A stretch of 64,000 nt of DNA from Streptomyces sp. GSL17-111. GTDB taxonomy: Bacteria > Actinomycetota > Actinomycetes > Streptomycetales > Streptomycetaceae. Under the pieces are notes generated by a model. It ran no database searches, was not told the DNA's origin, and saw nothing but the letters and a program-made list of their open reading frames with translations. Position numbers and translations under genes: made by a program. This document shows positions 26,943 to 35,211 of this stretch, one piece after another; position 1 is the first letter of the stretch, and each line of letters begins with the position of its first letter. The DNA lies in assembly GCF_037911585.1 (NCBI RefSeq), contig NZ_JBAJNS010000001.1, positions 3,652,001 to 3,716,000 of the forward strand. The letters run 5' to 3'.

Positions 26943-28099
26943 GACACGGCTTGTGCGTGGTACGGGAGGCGCAGCGGTAGTAGGGCCAGCTACGGCCGGG
27001 GGCGATATATGCCGGCTCCCCACATGTGCAGAACGCAACCCGGAGCAAGGGCGACCCACCCTTGCGGCTGCCGTTTCGCTTGCTGGTGTTCTCGTCCAGC
27101 CTCTTGTTGGCCAGCTCCCACTCCTCATGAGTGATCAGAGGCTCCGCACGCTGGAGTGGCTGACCGTCCGCGTCCCGGACGACCCGGCGTCGTTTCGTCT
27201 TCTTCCTGTCGACCATCGTCTCCTCGGATACCTCCATCTGCCCCAGGACGCAGCGGGAGCGCACGACCTTGGCCGTGTTGGCAGCGGTCCACCGGCTCCC
27301 CTTCGGGGGCTTGCCGTTGCGGATCATCTGAGCGTCGAGTGAAGTCGGGGTCCTTGACACGTCCTCGTTGAGCCACTGCGCGATACTGTTCGCCGACTCG
27401 CCCGCAATGAGACGGTGGACGATCTCACGAAGTGTCCCGGCCGTGTCGGTCCCGTAACCGTCAGGGACGAGCTTCCACCCGTCGCCAGTCTCCTGCTTCT
27501 CCTCGCGGTAGCCGTACGGAGTGCGGCCGCCGCGCCAGCGTCCCTCCTTCACCAGGTGGTTGTACGAGGACTTGGCCCGCGCTTTGATGGCGTCGAGCTC
27601 CCCTTCCGCGAAGGACGCAATCAGGCTGAGGAGGAGCTTCCCCATCTGCGTGTTGAGGTTGATCCCGTCCTCAACGGTCGCGACCTCTTTACCGGTCTTC
27701 TCGCACCACTCCAGGAGGGTGTGCACGTGGAGCACCCGCCGTGAGAGACGGTCGATCTTCAGCGCGCAGATGATGTCGTACTCATCGGCGCGCGACTCCT
27801 CCATCGCGATCCGCTGCTCGATCGCGCTGGTCTCCTTCCCGATGGTCGAGGGAAGCCACTTGCCGAACTCCGGGCGCCTCCACGGCTCGACGCCGCCGGA
27901 CACGTCGATGTCCTCGACCCACCCCACAACGATGTGCCCCTCCTGATCGGCCCATCGCTGGATGGACCGACGTTGACGCTCCGGTGACGTGGTCTCGTCC
28001 GACACCCGCGACAGACGGACCACACCCAGAACTCTCGCCATGCTTGTTCTCCCTCTCCCCTGTGGCACTCATCGTGCACACGAGGTGACAGTACGCAGC

Positions 28100-28150
28100 T
28101 CGGATCACGGCGACGAAATTGATCTTTGGGTACGGCCAACGTCTACGGGT
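28100..28150. other. probable attachment-site junction (attR-like)
   Basis: Sequence similarity between the two aldo/keto reductase genes begins abruptly at 28132 (ACGGCCAACGTCTA). To its left the sequence (GACGAAATTGATCTTTGGGT) is unrelated to the reductase and is AT-richer. The integrase gene begins 90 bases to the left, reading away, which is where attP is normally found in large-serine-integrase elements. The matching left junction was not found. The exact crossover dinucleotide cannot be fixed without the empty site. Confidence 0.6.
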
Positions 28151-28983
28151 GGGGCGAGAACAAGGGACGCACCGAGGAGATCATCGGCTCCTGGCTCGCG
28201 GGCAGCCCCGACCGCCGGGAGAAGGTCGTCCTCGCCACCAAGGTCTACGGCAACATGGGCGTGGACGGTGAGAGCTGGCCCAACCACGACCGGCTGTCGG
28301 CGGTGAACATCCGCCGGGCCGTGGACGCCAGTCTCCGCCGCCTGCGCACCGACCACATCGACGTCTACCAGTTCCACCACGTCGACCGGCGGACGCCGTG
28401 GGAGGAGATCTGGCAGGCCGTCGACGTCCTCGTGCAGCAGGGCAAGATCCTCTACGCCGGCTCCTCCAACCACGCCGGGTGGCACATCGCCCAGGCCAAC
28501 GAGACGGCGGCGCGGCGCGGCTCCCTCGGCCTGGTGAGCGAGCAGTGCCTCTACAACCTCGCCGAGCGGCGGGCCGAGATGGAGGTCATCCCGGCGGCGC
28601 AGGCGTACGGACTCGGCGTCATCCCCTGGTCGCCGCTGCACGGTGGGCTGCTGGGCGGGGCGATCCGCAAGGAGAGGTCGGGCGGCGCGGCCCGCTCGAC
28701 GTCCGGCCGGTCCGGTGACGCCCTGCGCGACACGGCCCTGCGCGAGCAGGTGCAGGCCTACGAGAACCTGGTGGAGAAGCACGGCCTGGAGCCGGGTGAG
28801 GTGGCCCTCGCCTGGCTGCTCAGCCGTCCCGGGGTGACCGGGCCGATCGTCGGCCCGCGCACGCAGGAGCAGCTGGCCTCCGGGCTGCGCGCGGTGGAGC
28901 TGGAGCTGGGCGAGGAGCTGCTGACGGAGCTGGACGGGATCTTCCCCGGCCCGGGCCCCTCTCCGGAGGCCTTCGCCTGGTGA
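28132..28983 (+). pseudogene. aldo/keto reductase, 5'-truncated by integration
   Basis: About 283 residues from TANVYGWGENKGRTEEIIGS to FPGPGPSPEAFAW. The N-terminal 48 residues of the family, including the first beta strand, the start codon and the catalytic-site Asp, are missing. Catalytic Tyr (VYGWG), Lys (VLATKVYGNM) and His (QFHHVD) remain. Codon use is the high-GC style of the chromosome, so this is the resident gene. TTG 28126 could start a short form but has no RBS and would lack the first strand of the barrel, so it is unlikely to work. Neighbours downstream are core genes. Confidence 0.85.
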
Positions 28984-29058
28984 TCCGCCCGAGCGGCGGG
29001 GGTGGGCACCCGTCCGCCCCCGCCCGCACCGGGGCGGCCGTCAGCGGTGGGGCGGACT

Positions 29059-29148
29059 TCAGTGGCCGAAGGCGGCGGCCACGGCCACGACGGCGAACAT
29101 CACGACGAGGCCGAGCGTCACGACACGCGTTCTGATCTTGGCGTTCAC
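29059..29148 (-). CDS. 29-residue single-helix membrane protein
   Basis: GTG 29148 begins VNAKIRTRVVTLGLVVMFAV and ends VAVAAAFGH. A basic N-terminus is followed by one hydrophobic helix. It resembles a very short conserved Streptomyces ORF found beside an MFS gene (I recall the name SGM_5486 family, transporter-associated; not verified). GGTAGAAGGGTG-like purine-rich sequence precedes the start. It is the last of a minus-strand run MFS, thpR, this gene (46 bases after thpR). Confidence 0.65.
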   Translation of the reverse strand: MNAKIRTRVVTLGLVVMFAVVAVAAAFGH

Positions 29149-29194
29149 CCTTCCACGGTAGCGGCCCGGGCCCGCCGCCGGGCGGGCGGCCCGA

Positions 29195-29773
29195 TCAGCC
29201 GCCGAGCGGCCAGGACGCCAGCTCGTCGTAGTGCGGCTGCTCCCCGGGCACGCCGGAGCGCGGCAGGCTGCTGCGGACGAGCGTGAGCCGGTCGGCGGGC
29301 CAGGCCGGGGCCGCGAAGTCGGCCAGCGCGGAGGTGAAGGGGGCCAGCGGCGTCGGCGCGCCCCGGCGGACCCGGGCCAGGGTGAGGTGCGGGCGGTGGC
29401 CGTGCTCGCTGCCGGGCGCCCCGACCCGGCGTCCGGCCGCCGCTGCCGCACCGGCCAGGTGCGCGAGCTCGGCGCGCGCTCCGGGAACGTCCTCGGCGAC
29501 GTCGGCCCACAGGGCCCTGTCGCCGAACCGCCCGCCGCCGCGCAGCCGCAGCGCGAGGGGTGCGCGGCGGTGGGCGGCCCGCTCCAGCCGGGCCTCCAGC
29601 TCGGGCACGGCGGTGTCGGGCACCTCGCCGTAGAAGGCCAGGGTGACGTGCCAGCCCTCCGGTTGCGTCCAGCGCAGCGCGTCCGCGCCCGGGAGCGCGC
29701 GCAGCTCATCGACCTGCCGCCGTAGGGCGCGGACGACGTCCGGCGGCGGCATCAGCGCGGCGAAGAGTCTCAC
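29195..29773 (-). CDS. thpR: RNA 2',3'-cyclic phosphodiesterase (2H family)
   Basis: 192 residues from GTG 29773 (MRLFAALMPPPDVVRALRRQ). Two H-x-T motifs define the 2H phosphoesterase family: HVTLAFYGEVP near residue 45 and HLTLARVRRG near residue 130. Hydrolyses 2',3'-cyclic phosphates on RNA ends; formerly called 2'-5' RNA ligase. The start overlaps the MFS stop by 4 bases (GTGA), so translation is coupled. Confidence 0.88.
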   Translation of the reverse strand: MRLFAALMPPPDVVRALRRQVDELRALPGADALRWTQPEGWHVTLAFYGEVPDTAVPELEARLERAAHRRAPLALRLRGGGRFGDRALWADVAEDVPGARAELAHLAGAAAAAGRRVGAPGSEHGHRPHLTLARVRRGAPTPLAPFTSALADFAAPAWPADRLTLVRSSLPRSGVPGEQPHYDELASWPLGG

Positions 29774-31233
29774 CGGGACGCCCCCACCCGGGCCGGTGCG
29801 GCGGGCGCCGGGGTCGTCGGCCCGGCCACTGGGGAGACGGGCAGCGGCTCGCGCGTCTCGCGCGGCACGAAGGCCACCCGGCGGCTGCCGCGTCGCAGGT
29901 CCATGCTGAGCCGCAGGCCCGCCGCCCTGGCCAGGGCCAGGCCCACGAGCACGGCGCCCAGCAGCGAGAGGAAGGCGCCGGCGAGGAGGCCGACGCGCGG
30001 TCCGTAGGTGTCCGTGATCCAGCCCATGAGCGGTCCGCCGATCGGGGTGCCGCCCATGAACACCATCATGAACAGGCTCATCACCCGGCCGCGCATCGCG
30101 GGGTCGGTGGCGAGCTGGACGCTGGAGTTCGCGGTGACGTTGAACGTCAGCCCCATGACGCCGATGGCCACCATGAGGGCGGCGAAGACCCAGAACCACG
30201 GCGTCACGGCGGCGAGGCCGAGCAGCAGCGCGAAGAGGGCGGCGGAGCCGACGAGCAGGCGCCTCCCGGAGGTGCTGCGGCGGGCGGCGAGCAGCGCTCC
30301 GGTCAGCGAACCGGCGGCCATGAGCACGTTGAGCAGCCCGTAGACGCCCGCGCCCTGGTCGAAGACGCGCTCGGTGAAGGCCGTGAGCCAGATCGGGAAG
30401 TTGAAGCCGAAGGTGCCGACGAAGCCGACGAGGATGATCGGCCACATCAGCTCGGGGTGGCTGCGCACGTAGCGCAGTCCCTCGCGGAGCTGGCCCCGGG
30501 CGCGCCGCACGGGCTCGGCGGGGGACAGGTCGGTTCGGCGCATCAGCAGCAGGGCGGCGATGGGTGCGAGGAAGGAGAGGCCGTTGACGAGGAAGGCCCA
30601 CCCGCTGCCGGCGGCGGTGATCAGCACACCGGCGACGGCCGGGCCGACGAGCCGGGCGGACTGGAAGTTGGCCGAGTTCAGGGAGACGGCGTTGCGCAGC
30701 TGGCTCGGGCCGACCAGCTCGGCGACGAACGTCTGCCGGGCCGGGTTCTCCACGACGGTGATGAGGCCGAGGGCGAAGGCGAGCCCGTAGACGTGCCAGA
30801 CCTGCACCGAGCCGGTCAGCGTCAGGGCCGCGAGGGCGAGGCCGGTGAGGCTCATCGTGACCTGGGTGAGGAGCAGCAGCCGCCGCTTGTCGTACCGGTC
30901 GGCGATGACGCCGCCGTAGAGGCCGAAGAGCAGCATGGGCAGGAACTGCAGGGCGACGGTGAGACCGACGGCGGTGGCCGAGCCGGTGAGGCTGTGCACG
31001 AGCCAGTCCTGCGCGATGCGCTGCATCCAGGTGCCGATGTTGGAGACCAGCTGGCCGGAGGCGAAGAGGCGGTAGTTGCGGACCCGCAGGGAGCTGAACA
31101 TCGAGGTCTTCGGGGATTTCGAAGGCTTCGGCGGCTTCGGCGGCTCCGGTTCGGTGGCTCGCGTGTCGGTGGTGTCGGTGGTGTCGGGAACGTTCGGTGC
31201 GGGTGCGGAGTGTGCTCCGGGTCCCGTACTCAA
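29770..31233 (-). CDS. MFS transporter (drug-efflux type)
   Basis: 487 residues from a TTG start at 31233, preceded by GGAGG. The frame remains open upstream to 31398 but that part is Arg/Ser noise. A Pro/Lys/Thr-rich cytoplasmic N-terminus (PPKPPKPSKSPKTS) precedes MFSSLRVRNYRLFASGQLVS, typical of the EntS/MFS_3 subgroup. Twelve hydrophobic helices; YGGVIADRYDKRRLLLLTQ is the loop motif A. MSLFMMVFMGGTPIGGPLMG is the equivalent in the second half. Located downstream of a MarR gene, which probably regulates it. Substrate unknown. Confidence 0.9.
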   Translation of the reverse strand: MSTGPGAHSAPAPNVPDTTDTTDTRATEPEPPKPPKPSKSPKTSMFSSLRVRNYRLFASGQLVSNIGTWMQRIAQDWLVHSLTGSATAVGLTVALQFLPMLLFGLYGGVIADRYDKRRLLLLTQVTMSLTGLALAALTLTGSVQVWHVYGLAFALGLITVVENPARQTFVAELVGPSQLRNAVSLNSANFQSARLVGPAVAGVLITAAGSGWAFLVNGLSFLAPIAALLLMRRTDLSPAEPVRRARGQLREGLRYVRSHPELMWPIILVGFVGTFGFNFPIWLTAFTERVFDQGAGVYGLLNVLMAAGSLTGALLAARRSTSGRRLLVGSAALFALLLGLAAVTPWFWVFAALMVAIGVMGLTFNVTANSSVQLATDPAMRGRVMSLFMMVFMGGTPIGGPLMGWITDTYGPRVGLLAGAFLSLLGAVLVGLALARAAGLRLSMDLRRGSRRVAFVPRETREPLPVSPVAGPTTPAPAAPARVGASR

Positions 31234-31324
31234 AGGTGCTTCGCCTCCTGCTCTCGTCCTCGTCGCTTGTCGTCTTCGGCCGTCCGCTCTCGGCCGTTCG
31301 TCGCCGTCCCGTCGTCGCGCGCTC

Positions 31325-31762
31325 CTAGAGCTGCGCGAGCTTCTCCAGGACGGGCGCCGCGTCGCGCAGCTTCGCCCAGTCGTCCTCGTCGAGGCCACCG
31401 GCCAGGTCGGCCAGCCAGCGGTTCCGCTTGGTGCGGGCGGCGGCCAGCATGGACTCCGCCCGCTCGGTCTGTGTCACGATCTTCTGCCGCCGGTCCTCCG
31501 GGTGGGGGTCCAGGCGGACGAGCCCCTTGCCCTCCAGCATGGCCACGATCCGGGTCATGGACGGCGGCTGGACGTGCTCGCGGCGGGCCAGCTCGCCGGG
31601 GCTCGCGGAGCCGCAGCGGGCGAGGGTGCCGAGCACGGCCATCTCCGTCGGGCTCAGCGACTCGTCGACCCGCTGGTGCTTGAGGCGGCGGGAGAGCCGC
31701 ATGACCGAGGCGCGGAGGGCGTTCACGGCTTCGGCGTCGTCGCCATGGGTCAGATCCGGCAT
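31325..31762 (-). CDS. MarR-family regulator
   Basis: 145 residues. Winged helix: LSPTEMAVLGTLARCGSASP then GELARREHVQPPSMTRIVAM (recognition helix) and LVRLDPHPEDRRQKIVTQT (wing). It lies 91 bases upstream of the MFS transporter and reads the same way, the usual repressor-transporter layout. An inverted repeat overlaps its own promoter region, suggesting autoregulation. Confidence 0.9.
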   Translation of the reverse strand: MPDLTHGDDAEAVNALRASVMRLSRRLKHQRVDESLSPTEMAVLGTLARCGSASPGELARREHVQPPSMTRIVAMLEGKGLVRLDPHPEDRRQKIVTQTERAESMLAAARTKRNRWLADLAGGLDEDDWAKLRDAAPVLEKLAQL

Positions 31763-31765
31763 GTT

Positions 31766-31793
31766 GTTAGGTTAACTCATTACCTCGCCTAAC
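31766..31793. promoter_or_regulatory. candidate MarR operator
   Basis: GTTAGG at 31766-31771 and CCTAAC at 31788-31793 form an inverted repeat around an AT-rich centre (TTAACTCATTA) immediately before the marR start. The position and AT-rich spacer fit an autoregulatory MarR site. Confidence 0.5.
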
Positions 31794-31887
31794 GACTACC
31801 GGGTTTCCGGTATGCCGCATCACACGTACGGGTGACATCGCGGTAAAAGCCGGACCATCACACCGGAGGGGCCCCGACGGTGGGGGC

Positions 31888-32067
31888 ATGACGTCTCGCG
31901 TACTCACCCTGCGGATGGACGGCGCGCTGCTGGAGCGCCTGACCCAGCACGCCGCCCAGCGGCGCATGACCCTCCAGGACTACGTGGTCCGCACCCTCGC
32001 GCGGGACGACTTCGACCAGCGCTTCCGGGCGTCCGTCGAGCGAACCGAGCGCTTCTACGGAAGCTGA
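31888..32067 (+). CDS. small RHH-like protein (59 aa)
   Basis: ATG 31888 preceded by GGTGGGGG. MTSRVLTLRMDGALLERLTQ then HAAQRRMTLQDYVVRTLARD: a beta strand (RVLTLRMD) followed by two helices, the pattern of a ribbon-helix-helix antitoxin-like DNA-binding protein. The C-terminus (RASVERTERFYGS) could contact a partner. No toxin gene is adjacent. Too short to be listed by length-based gene finding. A strong terminator lies 31 bases after its stop. Confidence 0.75.
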   Translation: MTSRVLTLRMDGALLERLTQHAAQRRMTLQDYVVRTLARDDFDQRFRASVERTERFYGS

Positions 32068-32098
32068 CGGGCGGGCTCCCGCCGCCCGGGAACGCGGT

Positions 32099-32132
32099 CG
32101 GGGGTCCGAAGACCACGGTCTTCGGACCCCCG
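32099..32132 (+). terminator. strong intrinsic hairpin
   Basis: GGGGGTCCGAAGACC at 32100-32114 is complementary to GGTCTTCGGACCCCC at 32117-32131, with one further C-G pair, giving a 16-bp stem and tiny loop. It separates the RHH-like gene and the convergent DUF2867 gene. Confidence 0.85.
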
Positions 32133-32173
32133 GACGAGTGCGGCGCCTTCCGGCCACCGCGCGGGCGCGGTGA

Positions 32174-32767
32174 TCAGGTCGCCGCGCGCCTGGCGACGTC
32201 CGCGTCCCACTGTCGTCCGATCGAGCGCAGCAGGGCCGGGTAGACGCCGAGGTAGCGGAACGGCTTGATGGCGGCCATGTAGAGGGCGCCGCGCACGCCG
32301 TTCGGCTTGACGAGGACGGCCATCCGCGCGTGGTACCCGCCCTTCCTGTCGGAGACCCAGCCGAGGTGCATGACCGCGTGCACGGTCCGGTTGACGATCT
32401 CCGCGGCCCACTCGTCGTGCGTCTGGTAGATCGAGGTGAAGGGGACGGCCTTGAGGTCGGTGGCGGGGCAGCTGTCCCGCAGGTCCTCCGGCAGTCGGTC
32501 CCGCAGGGTCGGCACGCCCGCCCGGCCGGCGCGGATGTCGTCCCAGCCGAAGATCTCGCCGAGTTTCCAGCGGACGGCGAAGAGTGCCCGGGACAGCGGG
32601 GAGTGGGTGTGTGCGCCGTCGCCGTCGTGCATCTGGCGCACGAGGTGGGCGAAGTCGTCGGGGCCGCCGGGCGTGGGCAGGGCCCACACGTCCTCGATGT
32701 GGAAGTCGTCGGCGATCTCGTGGATGCGCCACGGGCGGACGGTGTGCGCGGTCCTGGGGAGTCTCAT
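32174..32767 (-). CDS. DUF2867 protein
   Basis: 197 residues from ATG 32767 (MRLPRTAHTVRPWRIHEIAD). Conserved DUF2867 features: WKLGEIFGWDD, YQTHDEWAAEIVNRTVHAVM, HLGWVSDRKGGYHARMAVLV and MAAIKPFRYLGVYPALLRSI. No signal peptide. Divergent TetR gene 99 bases away with two operator-like palindromes between them, so probably TetR-controlled. The frame is open to 33367, but that region belongs to the TetR gene on the other strand. Function unknown. Confidence 0.85.
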   Translation of the reverse strand: MRLPRTAHTVRPWRIHEIADDFHIEDVWALPTPGGPDDFAHLVRQMHDGDGAHTHSPLSRALFAVRWKLGEIFGWDDIRAGRAGVPTLRDRLPEDLRDSCPATDLKAVPFTSIYQTHDEWAAEIVNRTVHAVMHLGWVSDRKGGYHARMAVLVKPNGVRGALYMAAIKPFRYLGVYPALLRSIGRQWDADVARRAAT

Positions 32768-32783
32768 GGGCGGGCCCCTATCT

Positions 32784-32835
32784 ATACGATGCCGTACACA
32801 GAGCAGGCTAGCAGCAGAGCCATACGGTGCCGTAT
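32784..32835. promoter_or_regulatory. two palindromic TetR operators
   Basis: ATACGGTGCCGTAT at 32822-32835 is a perfect palindrome; ATACGATGCCGTAC at 32784-32797 is a close copy. The centres are 38 bases apart, between the divergent DUF2867 and TetR genes. Each probably binds one TetR dimer. Confidence 0.7.
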
Positions 32836-32866
32836 AGATGGCGGCCGACGTGAGGGGAGACACAGC

Positions 32867-33424
32867 ATGGGCGTGATTCGCACGCCGCGCGGCCGCTGGA
32901 TCGAGGAAGGCCTGCGGGCCCTCGCGGCCGGGGGCCCGCAGGCCGTGCGCGTGGAGGCGCTCGCGCAGGCACTCGGCGTCAGCAAGGGCGGCTTCTACGG
33001 GTACTTCGCCAACCGCGGCGCGTTGCTGACCGAGATGCTGGACGTCTGGGAGCGCGGCGTCACCGACCGCGTGATCGAGGAGGTCGAGCGGGACGGCGGG
33101 GACGCGCGGGCCCTGCTGGACCGCCTGTTCTCCCTGGTCGGGTCGGACCGGCTGCCCCTGACGGACACCGGCGTGGAGCTCGCCGTCCGCGACTGGGCGC
33201 GGCGCGACGCGGACGTCGCCGCGCGGCTGCGGCGCGTCGACAACCGGCGGATGGAGTACCTGCGCTCCCTCTTCGCCGCGTTCTGCCCCGACCCGGACGA
33301 CGTCGAGGTGCGCTGCCTCATGACCTTCTCGGTGCGCATCGGCACCCACTACATCGCCGCCGACCACGTCGGACGCTCCAGGGAGCAGGTCCTGGAGCTG
33401 ACCCAGCGGTGGCTGCTGCGCTGA
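32867..33424 (+). CDS. TetR-family regulator
   Basis: 185 residues from ATG 32867 with GGGGAG upstream. HTH: GRWIEEGLRALAAGGPQAVR, VEALAQALGVSKGGFYGYFA (recognition helix GVSKGGFYGYF). The C-terminal domain resembles TetR_C_11-like regulators. Divergent from DUF2867 with palindromic operators; local repressor inferred. Confidence 0.9.
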   Translation: MGVIRTPRGRWIEEGLRALAAGGPQAVRVEALAQALGVSKGGFYGYFANRGALLTEMLDVWERGVTDRVIEEVERDGGDARALLDRLFSLVGSDRLPLTDTGVELAVRDWARRDADVAARLRRVDNRRMEYLRSLFAAFCPDPDDVEVRCLMTFSVRIGTHYIAADHVGRSREQVLELTQRWLLR

Positions 33425-33430
33425 GCGGTC

Positions 33431-33465
33431 CTCCCCGGCCGGGCGACCGGGCCCCGTCCGGGGAG
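33431..33465. terminator. hairpin between convergent TetR and permease genes
   Basis: CTCCCCGG (33431-33438) and CCGGGGAG (33458-33465) are exact complements. The loop is itself GC-rich (GGGCGACCGGGCCCC). Seven bases after the TetR stop. Confidence 0.5.
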
Positions 33466-33513
33466 CCGGGCGGGGCCGTCAGCCGAAGCCGAAGGATCAG
33501 CCGATGCCGGGGA

Positions 33514-34974
33514 TCAGCCGATGCCGAGGAGCTGCTCGATCGGGTCGAGGAGGAAGTAGACGAGGAAGCAGACACCGACGGCGTTGAGCAGCCACGGCAC
33601 CTCGCGCATCCGGCCCGTTCCCGCGCGCAGCAGGATGAAGGCCAGGACGCCGATGCCGATGCCGTTGGTGATGCTGTAGGTGAACGGCATCGCGATCATC
33701 GTCAGGAAGGCCGGCACGGCGATCGTGAGGTCGCTCCAGTCGATCTCCCTGACGTTCGCCGCCATGATCAGCACGCCGACGACGACGAGCGCCGGGGTGG
33801 CCGCCTGCGAGGGCACCACCGTGGCCAGCGGCGTGAAGACCAGCGCCAGCAGGAACAGCCCGCCGGTGACCAGGTTGGCCAGTCCCGTCCTGGCGCCCTC
33901 GCCGACGCCCGCCGTGGACTCCACGAAGCAGGTGTTCGCCGAGCAGGAGCCGAAGCCGCCGCCGACCACGGCGACGCCGTCCGTCATGAGGATGCGGCCC
34001 ATGCCCGGCAGCCGCCCGTCCTCGTCCGTCAGCCGGGCCTCCTCGCCGACGCCGATGATCGTCCCCATCGCGTCGAAGAAGCCGGACAGCAGCACGGTGA
34101 AGACGAACAGGCACCCGGTCAGGACGCCGACCTCCGCGAAGCCGCCGAAGAGGCTGACGTCGCCGACGAGGCCGAAGTCCGGCGCGCTGACGACCTGCTC
34201 CGGCAGCGTCGGCACGGCCAGGCCCCAGGCGGCGTCGGGGACGGAGGCCACGGAGTTGAGGGCGACGGCCAGCACCGTCGTGGCGGCGATGCTCAGCAGG
34301 ATCGCGCCCTTCGTCCGGCGCACCACGAGCACGGCCATCAGCGCCAGGCCGACGACGAAGACGACGACCGGCCAGCCCTGGAGCTGACCGCCCTGGCCGA
34401 GGCCGAGGGGGACGGTGGTGTGGGCGGCGTCCGGATTGCGGGTGACGAAGCCGGAGTCCACCAGCCCGATCAGGGTGATGAACAGGCCGATGCCGATGGC
34501 GATGGCCCGTCGCAGCCCGCCGGGAATCGCGTCCATCACGCGCTCCCGCAGACCGGAGGCGACCAGGACCATGAGCGTGATCCCGGCCAGGCACACCATG
34601 CCCATCGCGTCGGGCCAGCTCATCTGCGGCGCGAGCTGGAGCGAGACGACGGCGTTGATGCCGAGCCCGGCCGCCAGCGCGATCGGCACGTTGCCGATGA
34701 CGCCCATGAGGATCGTCGTCAGGCCCGCCATGAGCGCGGTCGCGGTGACGAGCTGCGCGTTGTCGAGCTGCTGCCCGTACTTGTCCGTGCCGGCGCCCAG
34801 GATGATCGGGTTCAGCACGATGATGTAGGCCATCGCGAAGAACGTGGCCAGACCGCCGCGCACCTCCCGGCCCGGCGTCGACCCGCGCCGGGTGATGCCG
34901 AAGAAGCGGTCGAGCGGGCCGGTGGGCGGCGGGGAAGTGCCGTCGGCCGTGGTGGCGGCAGCCGGAGCGGACAT
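33514..34974 (-). CDS. NCS2-family purine permease (AzgA-like)
   Basis: 486 residues and about 13 hydrophobic segments. AzgA/NCS2 signatures: LDRFFGITRRGSTPGREVRG at the N-terminus, GLATFFAMAYIIVLNPIIL, PIALAAGLGINAVVSL, FFDAMGTIIGVGEEA, and FGSCSANTCFVESTAGVGEG. Likely imports adenine/guanine/hypoxanthine with protons. Start ATG 34974 has AAGAGG nine bases upstream. A perfect ACGACG-AA-CGTCGT palindrome lies 24-37 bases before the start. Confidence 0.92.
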   Translation of the reverse strand: MSAPAAATTADGTSPPPTGPLDRFFGITRRGSTPGREVRGGLATFFAMAYIIVLNPIILGAGTDKYGQQLDNAQLVTATALMAGLTTILMGVIGNVPIALAAGLGINAVVSLQLAPQMSWPDAMGMVCLAGITLMVLVASGLRERVMDAIPGGLRRAIAIGIGLFITLIGLVDSGFVTRNPDAAHTTVPLGLGQGGQLQGWPVVVFVVGLALMAVLVVRRTKGAILLSIAATTVLAVALNSVASVPDAAWGLAVPTLPEQVVSAPDFGLVGDVSLFGGFAEVGVLTGCLFVFTVLLSGFFDAMGTIIGVGEEARLTDEDGRLPGMGRILMTDGVAVVGGGFGSCSANTCFVESTAGVGEGARTGLANLVTGGLFLLALVFTPLATVVPSQAATPALVVVGVLIMAANVREIDWSDLTIAVPAFLTMIAMPFTYSITNGIGIGVLAFILLRAGTGRMREVPWLLNAVGVCFLVYFLLDPIEQLLGIG

Positions 34975-34997
34975 GCGGATACCTCTTGGAGGAAACT

Positions 34998-35011
34998 ACG
35001 ACGAACGTCGT
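34998..35011. promoter_or_regulatory. 14-bp perfect palindrome upstream of the purine permease
   Basis: ACGACGAACGTCGT sits in the 5' leader or promoter of the permease. Possible operator; regulator not identified. Confidence 0.4.
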
Positions 35012-35211
35012 CCAACGGGGGATGGTTGCAGTATGAACAGACAAGCCCCGTGAGGGCGAACCCCGGCACTGTACTGCGGCGCTCCTCACACCCGTCCCAC
35101 CCACCCACCCGCCGGGCCGGGGCGCGGGCCCGGGCGCCGCTCCGGCTGACTATCCTGGTGGACGACCGCCCCGGCCGCCCGGGGCACGGGGAAGGGGAGG
35201 CGCCGAGCGCG

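Larger units (their letters stand above)
26904..28041 (-). pseudogene. large serine integrase (Bxb1-type), N-terminal part, interrupted by the IS
   Basis: Starts at ATG 28041 after GGGAGAGGGAG. VVRLSRVSDETTSPERQ matches the catalytic segment of Bxb1 integrase (catalytic Ser about residue 11). The resolvase core continues with DIICALKIDRLSRRVLHVHT and SLIASFAEGELDAIKARAKS. The recombinase domain (GRWRGGRTPYGYREE) follows, and a zinc ribbon (CTCGEPAYIAPG...YYRCAS...CPTG). At 26935 the genuine sequence ends; about 10 residues are then read from the IS before a stop at 26904. The N-terminal catalytic domain is intact, but the DNA-end binding and coiled-coil part is detached (24138-24688), so integration activity is presumably lost. 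Confidence 0.92.
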
